Notes under the pieces: generated by a model
What the model was told of the DNA's origin: nothing
What the model saw: the letters and a program-made list of their open reading frames with translations, nothing else
Database searches by the model: none
DNA from: Rhodospirillales bacterium
GTDB taxonomy: Bacteria; Pseudomonadota; Alphaproteobacteria; Acetobacterales; Acetobacteraceae
DNA length: 11,472 nucleotides
Reading direction: 5' to 3'
Assembly: GCA_025352915.1 (NCBI GenBank)
Contig: JANXSA010000170.1
Coordinates: forward strand, 1 to 11,472
Shown: positions 6,510-11,472 of the stretch, piece after piece
Layout of the letters: every line of letters begins with the position of its first letter
Position numbering within the stretch: position 1 is the first letter of the stretch
Program-made: the position numbers and the translations under genes

Positions 6510-7859
6510 TCATGAGGTGATGAAACCCGGGATACGCTCCCCGGCCCAGAGATCTTCATGCAGTTGGCGGTCGCGCACGACGTCCCACTGGTCGCCATCC
6601 ACCATCACGATCGGCAGGAGTGGCCGGGTGTTGTAGGCGGAGCTCATCACCGCGCCGTAGGCACCGGCATCAAGGATGGCGACGCGCGCGCCTTGTGCAA
6701 GATGCGGCAGGACACGATCGCGGGCGAAGGTGTCGCTGGACTCGCAGATCGGGCCGACGATATCGACGGTTTCCAGCGGCGCCATGGCGTCGGCGGCGGA
6801 GAGCGGGACGATGCCGTGCCAGGCGTCGTACATTGCCGGGCGGATCAGGTCGTTCATGGCGGCGTCGACCACCAGGAAGCGGCGGGTGGCGGGCGTGCCC
6901 TTGGCGATCACCACCTCGGCCAGCAGCACGCCGGCGGGGCCGACGAGCCAGCGGCCGGGCTCGACCATCAGCTGGACGCCGAGATTGCTGAAGCTGGATT
7001 TCACCGCGCCGGCGAAGGCGTCGATCGAGGCGCCGGGCTCGTCGCGGTAGCCGATGCCGAGGCCGCCGCCGCAATCGACGCGCTCCACCGAAAGGCCGGC
7101 GGCGCGCAAGGCGCGGACGAGGTCGGCGGTGCGGGCATAAGCGGCGCGATAGGGCGCGATGGAGAGGATTTGGCTGCCGATGTGCAAAGCGAGGCCGACC
7201 GGCTCGACGCCCGGCAGGGCAGCGGCGCGGGTGTAGACGGCGAGGGCGTCGGCGTGGGCGATGCCGAACTTGTTGTCGGCGCGCCCGGTGGTGATCTTGG
7301 CGTGGGTGCCGGCATCGACATCGGGGTTGATGCGCAGGGCGACGCGCATGGTGCGGCCCATGGAGCTGGCGATGGCGGAGACCAGCTCCAGCTCTTCGGC
7401 GCTTTCGAGGTTGATCTGGCCGATATCCTCGGCGATGGCGAGGCGGATTTCGCGCGGGGTCTTGCCGACGCCGGAGAACACGATGTCGCTGGCGGCGATG
7501 CCGGCGGCGCGGGCGCGGCGCAACTCGCCCTCGCTGGTGACGTCCGCACCGGCGCCGCCCTGGGCCATCAGCGCCAGCACGGCGAGGTGGTCGTTGGCCT
7601 TCACGGCGTAATGGATATGGGCGTTGGTGCCCGACAGCGCGGCCTGGAGCTGGGCCAGGCGGGCGCGCATGGTACCGGCGCCGTAGACCCAGGCGGGGGT
7701 CCCGACCACATCGGCGATGCGTTTCAGCGCCACGCCTTCCAGCATCAGTCCGTCATGGGCATGCATCGAAAGGTGCGGGCGGGCGGCGAGCAACTCGGCG
7801 ACGCCCGGATCAGCGAGGGGGGGGGCGGCGATGTCGGATGCTGGTGCGGGTTGGGCCAT
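6510..7859 (-). CDS. lysA: Diaminopimelate decarboxylase
   Basis: The enzyme removes CO2 from meso-diaminopimelate to give L-lysine, the last step of the DAP pathway, in the cytoplasm with pyridoxal phosphate. All family marks are present in the 449 residues. HYAVKAN at 83-89 carries the PLP lysine K87. LHIGSQ at 225-230 supplies the active-site His. GGGLGIGY at 264-271 is the phosphate-binding loop. EPGR is at 300-303. CESSD at 372-376 holds the catalytic Cys, and DAGAYGAVMSSAYN at 397-410 closes the active site. An N-terminal extension of about 30 residues precedes the usual start of homology. I chose the ATG at 7859; an in-frame ATG at 7892 would add 11 residues, and neither has a clear ribosome binding site. 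The DUF4175 gene follows by 16 bases. The usual argH neighbour is absent; the gene upstream encodes a DNA glycosylase-like protein. Confidence 0.97.
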   Translation of the reverse strand: MAQPAPASDIAAPPLADPGVAELLAARPHLSMHAHDGLMLEGVALKRIADVVGTPAWVYGAGTMRARLAQLQAALSGTNAHIHYAVKANDHLAVLALMAQGGAGADVTSEGELRRARAAGIAASDIVFSGVGKTPREIRLAIAEDIGQINLESAEELELVSAIASSMGRTMRVALRINPDVDAGTHAKITTGRADNKFGIAHADALAVYTRAAALPGVEPVGLALHIGSQILSIAPYRAAYARTADLVRALRAAGLSVERVDCGGGLGIGYRDEPGASIDAFAGAVKSSFSNLGVQLMVEPGRWLVGPAGVLLAEVVIAKGTPATRRFLVVDAAMNDLIRPAMYDAWHGIVPLSAADAMAPLETVDIVGPICESSDTFARDRVLPHLAQGARVAILDAGAYGAVMSSAYNTRPLLPIVMVDGDQWDVVRDRQLHEDLWAGERIPGFITS

Positions 7860-7951
7860 AATCCGGCGAGCATATGCCAGCTCGGCGCGCATCTACCAGC
7901 TTTCCCAAAACAATCGCGCACCGGATCGTGCAAGAAAAAGCCGAAAGTCAA

Positions 7952-7991
7952 ACGGATAAAAGTTTTTTGGTTCTTTTTTTCAAAAAAGAAC
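7952..7991 (-). repeat. AT-rich palindromic unit, copy C
   Basis: On the plus strand it reads ACGGATAAAAG, six T residues, GG, then the perfect 10-bp hairpin GTTCTTTTTT/AAAAAAGAAC with loop TC (7970-7991). This is unit A in reverse complement with drift: the TTTATCCGT tail, A-tract and hairpin order are all kept. It lies about 60-90 bases upstream of the possible lysA starts and so may also sit in the lysA leader or promoter region. Confidence 0.7.
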
Positions 7992-8003
7992 TCTTAGAAA
8001 GCA

Positions 8004-8044
8004 CTTCTTTTTGAAAAAAAGAAGCAAAAATTTTTTATCCGTCA
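8004..8044 (+). repeat. AT-rich palindromic unit, copy D, overlapping a stop codon
   Basis: CTTCTTTTT pairs with AAAAAGAAG around GAA (8004-8024). C, five A residues, six T residues and ATCCGTCA follow. It is in the orientation of copy A and opposite to copy C, 12 bases away. Its last three bases (TCA, 8042-8044) are the reverse complement of the TGA stop of the glycosylase gene, so the conserved GACGGAT end of the repeat provides or overlaps that stop codon. Confidence 0.7.
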
Positions 8045-9148
8045 GTTTGCCTGCGGCAGCTCGTCGGTGGCCAGGAAGGCTTCCATGGCGGCGATTTCGG
8101 CGTCGAAGGCGCGGGTGAATTCGGGGCTGTCGGGGCGGGTGCCGATGAAGCCGGGCCGGACGTCCAGGCCGTGCGGGGTGCGGGCGGCGTTGACCCAGCC
8201 GATGATCTCGGCGCCCCAGAGCAGCGGCAGGGCGTAGTAGCCGCGGAGGCGTTTTTCCGACTTGGTGTAGGCTTCGAAACGGTATTCCCAGCCCCAGAGA
8301 TGTTCGAAGCGGCGGCGGCACCAGACCAGGGGGTCGAAGGGGGCGAGAAAGCGCAGGGTTGGCGCCGGGGCGCGGGCGGGCGGCGCGGCGTCGGCGGGCC
8401 AGAGATAGGCGGTGCCGTCGATCTCGGTGGCGGCGAGCAGGCCGCGGGCGAGGAGGTCGGCGACCGGGCCGGGGCGTGGCTGGGCGCCGATGGTCATGCG
8501 GGCGACCTTGGCGACGAGGCCGGTCAGGGTGGATTGCGGGACCGGGGCGAGCAGGCGGGCGAGGACTAGTGCGAGGTTTTCCAGGCGCGTCTGTGGCGGT
8601 GGTGGTTGGTCGCGCGGCGGCACTGGCGCGTACACCCGGATGCCGCCACGCCGGAAGCTGACGCGTAACAGGCCGTGATGCTGGAGCAGGTCGAGCGCCC
8701 GCGTCGTGGCCTGGGACTGGCCGCCCCAGGCGTTCAGCGTCAGGCCGGTGCCGAGTGCGGCGGCGAGCTCCGCCGGGTGGGTCGGGCCGCGCTGGCGGAC
8801 ATGGGCGAGGACGTCGGCGGCGATGCCGTCGGGGACCAGCATGCCGTCGGGCAAAGCCGGGTCGTGGCGCGGGTGCAACAGGGCGTGCAGGTCGCGGCGC
8901 ATGAAGCCGTAGACGTGCAGGTAGCCCTCCTCGATGCCGAGGTGGGGGTAGCGGCGTTCCAGATCGCCTGCGCGGTAGTCGCGGACGCGATGGCGCAGGA
9001 TCAGGTCCTGGGCGCGGGCGGGGGCGCGGATCGGGTCGGCCTGGACGAAGCCCATGCTGGCCAGCGCCGCCGGCAGGGTTGTCGGGCGCGGAAAGGCGGC
9101 GGCGAGGGCGTGGCGGCGCAGCAGGTCGAGCTTGGTGGGACGGGGCAT
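8042..9148 (-). CDS. YcaQ/AlkX-type winged-helix DNA glycosylase
   Basis: This 368-residue protein has the HTH_42 (winged helix DNA-binding, YcaQ/AlkZ) architecture. The E. coli member excises alkylated bases and unhooks interstrand crosslinks. The N-terminal winged helix leads into FVQADPIRAPARAQD at 34-48. There Q36 and D38 fit the Q-x-D catalytic motif of the YcaQ/AlkX branch; the AlkZ branch has Q-x-Q. HRVRDYR and YPHLGIEEGYLHVYGFMRRD follow as in the family. PFDPLVWCRRR, near residue 272, opens the conserved C-terminal domain, which continues through GWEYRFEAY, RGYYALPLLWG and IIGWVN. The length is slightly below the usual 390-410. The ATG at 9148 has no Shine-Dalgarno; TATGGT lies six bases upstream, which would suit a leaderless message. 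The gene is divergent from the DUF3297 gene 47 bases away. Its stop codon lies inside repeat D. The activity is inferred from motifs. Confidence 0.88.
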   Translation of the reverse strand: MPRPTKLDLLRRHALAAAFPRPTTLPAALASMGFVQADPIRAPARAQDLILRHRVRDYRAGDLERRYPHLGIEEGYLHVYGFMRRDLHALLHPRHDPALPDGMLVPDGIAADVLAHVRQRGPTHPAELAAALGTGLTLNAWGGQSQATTRALDLLQHHGLLRVSFRRGGIRVYAPVPPRDQPPPPQTRLENLALVLARLLAPVPQSTLTGLVAKVARMTIGAQPRPGPVADLLARGLLAATEIDGTAYLWPADAAPPARAPAPTLRFLAPFDPLVWCRRRFEHLWGWEYRFEAYTKSEKRLRGYYALPLLWGAEIIGWVNAARTPHGLDVRPGFIGTRPDSPEFTRAFDAEIAAMEAFLATDELPQAN

Positions 9149-9182
9149 GCGCGGACCATAGGCGGCGGGGGGTGGACCGCGC
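9149..9182. promoter_or_regulatory. Inverted repeat filling the divergent gap
   Basis: GCGCGGACCA (9149-9158) and TGGACCGCGC (9173-9182) are complementary at 9 of 10 positions across a 14-base spacer. The left arm touches the start codon of the glycosylase gene; the right arm ends 13 bases before the DUF3297 start. It could be a shared operator for both promoters. With GC-rich arms, chance is a real alternative. Confidence 0.4.
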
Positions 9183-9188
9183 TATATG
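9183..9188 (+). promoter_or_regulatory. Possible -10 box for a leaderless DUF3297 message
   Basis: TATATG ends seven bases before the ATG at 9196, which would place the transcription start at or next to the start codon. No ribosome binding site is seen and no good -35 box is present 16-18 bases upstream. The prediction rests on position and on the similar layout at the neighbouring starts. Confidence 0.3.
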
Positions 9189-9195
9189 GGGCGCT

Positions 9196-9498
9196 ATGAC
9201 CGACGCACCCGACTCTCCCCCTGCCCTCTCTCCCCCTGCCCTCGCTCTGCCTGCCCTCGCTCCGCCAGATCGTCTTTCCACCGACCCGAAGAGCCCGTTC
9301 CATGACCAGGCGCTGCTGGAACGCGGCGTCGGTATCCGCTTCAAGGGGGTGGAGCGCACCAATGTCGAGGAATACTGCATCAGCGAAGGCTGGGTGCGGA
9401 TGGCCATCGGCAAGACCGTGGACCGGCGCGGCAACCCGATGACGATGAAGCTCTCGGGGACTGTCGAAGCCTGGTTTCACGACAGCAAGGCTGAGTAG
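9196..9498 (+). CDS. DUF3297 family protein
   Basis: This is a 100-residue cytoplasmic protein. Residues from about 24 onward match the DUF3297 family closely: PPDRLSTDPKSPFHDQALLE, then RGVGIRFKGVERTNVEEYC, SEGWVR, GKTVDRRGNPMTMKLSGTVE. The family is a small, highly conserved group in Proteobacteria without a known biochemical function. The first 23 residues are extra compared with the usual start near PPDRLS. They consist of repeats of a Pro-Pro-Ala-Leu pattern, encoded by a pyrimidine-rich tandem repeat at about 9210-9266. The ATG at 9196 is the best start; no other ATG lies between it and the conserved region. The tetR gene follows on the same strand after 57 bases. Confidence 0.9.
   Translation: MTDAPDSPPALSPPALALPALAPPDRLSTDPKSPFHDQALLERGVGIRFKGVERTNVEEYCISEGWVRMAIGKTVDRRGNPMTMKLSGTVEAWFHDSKAE
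9210..9266 (+). repeat. Degenerate pyrimidine-rich tandem repeat within a CDS
   Basis: About four imperfect copies of a 13-15 base CTCTCCCCCTGCC-type unit lie near the 5' end of the DUF3297 gene. They encode a Ser/Ala-Pro-Pro-Ala-Leu repeat. It looks like slippage-born low-complexity sequence extending the protein N-terminus. Confidence 0.55.
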
Positions 9499-9530
9499 CG
9501 CGGCCTGGTATTCTCGGGGCGTGCAATGGC

Positions 9531-9552
9531 TGACGAATTCCGTTATACGTCA
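9531..9552. promoter_or_regulatory. Predicted TetR operator upstream of tetR
   Basis: TGACGAAT (9531-9538), six bases, then ATACGTCA (9545-9552) form a 22-bp palindrome with one mismatched pair. The same half-site, with the same six-base spacing, recurs at 10342-10363 upstream of the efflux gene. It ends three bases before the preferred tetR start and overlaps TATACG (9544-9549), a possible -10 box. Repressor binding here would give autoregulation. Confidence 0.6.
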
Positions 9553-9555
9553 TAT

Positions 9556-10191
9556 ATGCTCGCCCCAACCGCCGCCCTCGCTCCAACCCTGACTGACGCG
9601 CCCCGCGGTGCGCGGGCCGTTGCCACGCGCGCGGCGATCATCGCCACGGCGGAGCGGTTGTTCCGCACCATGGGTTATCAGAAGACGACAGTGGCCGACA
9701 TCGCGCGCGAATTGCGGATGTCGCCGGCCAACGTGTATCGGTTTTTTCCGAGCAAGGCGGCGATCAACGAGGCGATCGCGACGCAATTGCTGGCGACGCT
9801 GAGTGCCTATCTCTGGACGATCGCGCGCAGTTCGGCGTCGCCGCCGGATCGCATCCGGCTGCTGTTCCGTGCGCTGCACGAGAAGATGGTGCACCTGTTT
9901 TTCGACGAAAAGCGCATGCACGACATGGTCAGCGCCGCCATGCAGGAGCATTGGGGGGTGGTCGATGCCTATATTCACGACATTGATACTGCCATCCGCC
10001 ATGTGGTGATGGATGGCCAGGCGGCCGGGCTGTTCGACCGTAGCCTGGATGCCGATGCCATTGCCCGGGTGATCCATTCGACCACGTTGCATTTCTGTCA
10101 CCCGATCCTGATCGCGCAATGCGTGGACGAGGACCTGCCGGCGCTGGCGGTCGCGATGGCGGAATTCGTGCTGCGGGCGCTGCGGCCGTAG
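9556..10191 (+). CDS. TetR/AcrR family transcriptional regulator
   Basis: This is a 211-residue DNA-binding repressor. The N-terminal TetR domain begins with ATRAAIIATAERLFRTMGYQ at about 23-42. The helix-turn-helix TTVADIARELRMSPANVYRFFPSKAAI is at about 44-70 and is a textbook example. The C-terminal ligand-binding domain (about 85-205) resembles the TetR C-terminal class often found beside RND pumps. The next gene encodes an efflux membrane fusion lipoprotein in the same direction, so the regulator probably controls that pump. The ATG at 9556 is preferred because a predicted operator and -10-like TATACG lie directly upstream, implying a leaderless message. An in-frame ATG at 9526 would add ten residues and put the operator inside codons 2-9; it has GGGG seven bases upstream. 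The family call is firm; the start is uncertain. Confidence 0.93.
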   Translation: MLAPTAALAPTLTDAPRGARAVATRAAIIATAERLFRTMGYQKTTVADIARELRMSPANVYRFFPSKAAINEAIATQLLATLSAYLWTIARSSASPPDRIRLLFRALHEKMVHLFFDEKRMHDMVSAAMQEHWGVVDAYIHDIDTAIRHVVMDGQAAGLFDRSLDADAIARVIHSTTLHFCHPILIAQCVDEDLPALAVAMAEFVLRALRP

Positions 10192-10323
10192 GCAAGCTAG
10201 CCTTCGGCGGCAAAGGGCCGGAGGCCCTTTGAACCCATGACTTTGCACCCGGGCTCCACGCCACCAGCCGCTCTTATGGATGGGGATCAAAGGGCCTCCG
10301 GCCCTTTGCCGCCGGAGGCTTGC
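10192..10323. repeat. GC-rich inverted pair of nested hairpins
   Basis: The left arm (10192-10232) and right arm (10287-10323) are reverse complements over 37 positions, with one mismatch and a four-base insertion (TAGC) in the left arm. The 54 bases between are not repeated. Each arm holds its own hairpin: AAAGGGCC/GGCCCTTT with a three-base loop at 10212-10230, and again at 10289-10307. The element starts directly after the tetR stop. It could terminate tetR transcription and insulate the pump gene, or be a REP-pair/MITE-like element. No target-site duplication is obvious. Confidence 0.8.
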
Positions 10324-10341
10324 TTACCTAAAATGTTAATA

Positions 10342-10363
10342 TGACGAATATTGACATTCATCA
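10342..10363. promoter_or_regulatory. Predicted TetR operator over the efflux promoter
   Basis: TGACGAAT (10342-10349), ATTGAC, then ATTCATCA (10356-10363) repeats the design of the site before tetR: an identical left half-site, a six-base spacer and one mismatched pair. TTGACA (10351-10356) lies in its centre, so binding would block RNA polymerase. An overlapping longer palindrome also exists at 10332-10358, with arms AATGTTAATAT and ATATTGACATT and one mismatch. The exact centre bound is therefore open. Confidence 0.6.
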
Positions 10364-10379
10364 GTTTTTGACCCACTTT
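10351..10379 (+). promoter_or_regulatory. Possible promoter of the efflux gene
   Basis: A perfect TTGACA (10351-10356) is followed after 17 bases by CACTTT (10374-10379), a poor -10 match. Transcription would start about 20 bases before the ATG at 10406. The -35 box is persuasive in this GC-rich context; the -10 box is not. Confidence 0.4.
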
Positions 10380-10405
10380 GCGGCCTCGACCTCGCGAGGT
10401 GCCCC

Positions 10406-11472
10406 ATGCGTGTTTCCCCAGCCCTGTTGTTGTTGTTGCTGCCCCTGGCGCTGGGGGGGTGCTTCGAGCGTGCCCAGGCGACGGTGGAGCAGCCGGTGCG
10501 GCCGGTGCTGGCGGTGCGGGTGCAGGCGGCGCAGGACGCGGCGCCGCGGCATTATCCCGGGCTGATCAAGCCGCGGCGCGAGGCGGATATCGGGTTTCGT
10601 GCCGGCGGGCGGATTCTGGCGCGCGAGGTGGATGTTGGCGCGCGGGTGGCGGCCGGGCAGGTGATTGCGCGGCTGGATGACAGCGACATTGCGTTGGGCG
10701 TGCGCAGCGCCGAGGCGGATTTGGCCAGTGCTGCGGCGCAGGCGGCGTTGACGGCGGCCGAGGCGGGGCGCAGCCGGACCCTGGCGGCGGGCGGTTGGGC
10801 TTCGGCATCGGTTGATGACCAGAAGCAGGCGGCGGCGCGGTCGGCGGCGCAGCGGGTGGAATCGGCGCGCGCGGCGCTGACCCTGGCGCGCAACCGGTTG
10901 GAGCACACGGTACTGCGCGCGCCGGCGGACGGGGTGGTGACGGCGGTGCTGGCGGATCGCGGCACGGTGGTGGGCGAGGGTGCACCGGTGCTGCGCCTGG
11001 CCGAGACCGGGTCGCTGGAGGTTGAGGTGCAGTTGCCGGAAACGGCGCTGGCCGAGGTGGCCAGGGCAGCGGCCGAGGTGGCGCTGTGGGCCAAGCCGGA
11101 GGTGCCGGTTCCGGCCAAGCTGCGCGAACTGGCGGCGGCGGCGACGCCGGGGCTGCGGACCTATGCCGCGCGGTTTTCGCTGGAGGCGCCGCCGGCTTGG
11201 ATGGCGATCGGGATGAGTGCCACGGTGGCCCTGCTTGTGCCGGTGCCGTCGGGGTTGGCGACGGTGCCGGCGGCGGCGCTGGCCGACCGGGGGCAAGGGC
11301 CGATCGTCTGGGTGATCGACGGCAACAAGGTGACCGCGCAGCCGGTGGTGATCATGGCGCTGCGGCAGGACCGGGCGTCGGTGACCGGGGTGGCGCCGGG
11401 GACGATGATCGTGGCGCTGGGGGGGCACAAGCTGGACCCGGCGGCGAAGATTCGTATTTCCAGCCTGGCGGA
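10406..11472 (+). CDS. RND efflux membrane fusion lipoprotein (HlyD/AcrA family), cut off by the window end
   Basis: The frame runs open to the last base; 355 residues are visible. Residues 1-18 are a signal peptide ending in the lipobox LGGC, so C19 should be lipidated and anchor the protein in the inner membrane. The lipoyl-like half-motif GFRAGGRILAREVDVGARV is at 63-81 and its partner LRAPADGVVTAVLADRGTVV at 170-189. The intervening Ala/Gln-rich segment (about 96-165) is the periplasmic alpha-helical hairpin. Beta-barrel sequence follows from about 203, and the membrane-proximal domain begins near 290 (VPAAALADRG). This is the normal order for an AcrA/MexA-like adaptor linking an RND pump to an outer membrane channel. 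GAGGT (10396-10400) lies five bases before the ATG. The RND transporter gene is expected just downstream, outside the window. The preceding TetR and operator suggest inducible drug or solvent efflux; substrates are unknown. Confidence 0.93.
   Translation, partial: MRVSPALLLLLLPLALGGCFERAQATVEQPVRPVLAVRVQAAQDAAPRHYPGLIKPRREADIGFRAGGRILAREVDVGARVAAGQVIARLDDSDIALGVRSAEADLASAAAQAALTAAEAGRSRTLAAGGWASASVDDQKQAAARSAAQRVESARAALTLARNRLEHTVLRAPADGVVTAVLADRGTVVGEGAPVLRLAETGSLEVEVQLPETALAEVARAAAEVALWAKPEVPVPAKLRELAAAATPGLRTYAARFSLEAPPAWMAIGMSATVALLVPVPSGLATVPAAALADRGQGPIVWVIDGNKVTAQPVVIMALRQDRASVTGVAPGTMIVALGGHKLDPAAKIRISSLA

Noticed and set aside
6494..6598. N-terminal extension of the DUF4175 frame into lysA
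   Set aside because: It overlaps the lysA 3' end, and the family start aligns at 6493 just after a GAGG.
6558..7997. A 479-codon open frame on the plus strand opposite lysA
   Set aside because: LysA catalytic motifs are unmistakable on the minus strand. The plus-strand translation is low-complexity Gly/Ala/Asp and ends in the AT-rich repeat.
10341..10565. A 74-codon plus-strand frame overlapping the efflux gene start
   Set aside because: It is out of frame with the membrane fusion protein, lies partly over the operator and has a Cys/Arg-rich shadow-like sequence.

Overview
The window is GC-rich chromosomal DNA with strong G/C third-position bias. It looks like an alphaproteobacterium, most likely from Rhodospirillales/Acetobacteraceae. 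Three things support this: an SDHAF4-type (DUF1674) small protein, a lysA gene followed directly by a DUF4175/TIGR02302 gene, and DUF3297. All are alphaproteobacterial hallmarks. The family assignment rests on general resemblance, not on a search. No phage, plasmid, transposase, CRISPR, rRNA or tRNA genes are visible, and no gene-free stretch exceeds about 215 bases.

Layout. A secreted two-repeat protein of unknown function (28-741, minus) diverges from a 55-residue SDH assembly factor (862-1029, plus). A FlaG-like small protein (1149-1658), a GT4-type glycosyltransferase (1722-2678) and a DUF808/YedI membrane protein (2746-3663) follow on the plus strand. This block converges on a minus-strand block: DUF4175 membrane protein (3839-6493), diaminopimelate decarboxylase lysA (6510-7859) and a YcaQ/AlkX-type DNA glycosylase (8042-9148). 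A 47-bp divergent gap separates the glycosylase from a DUF3297 protein (9196-9498). Next come a TetR/AcrR regulator (9556-10191) and the start of an RND-type efflux membrane fusion lipoprotein (10406 to the window edge).

How the genes relate. lysA and the DUF4175 gene are 16 bases apart and probably co-transcribed. The TetR regulator and the efflux lipoprotein form a regulator-pump unit. A 22-bp palindrome of the same design (TGACGAAT, six bases, then a near-complementary half-site) lies just before the tetR start and again over the TTGACA box upstream of the pump gene. This predicts autoregulation plus pump repression by one protein. The other genes look like independent housekeeping or hypothetical units.

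The most unusual non-coding content is two classes of nested palindromic repeat. One is an AT-rich unit: a TTCTTTTT-type hairpin, an A-tract, then TTTATCC. It occurs four times as two inverted pairs (3673-3830 and 7952-8044). The other is a GC-rich inverted pair of hairpins between tetR and the pump gene (10192-10323). No wholly new multi-gene system is evident; the best leads are the shared operator and these repeats.
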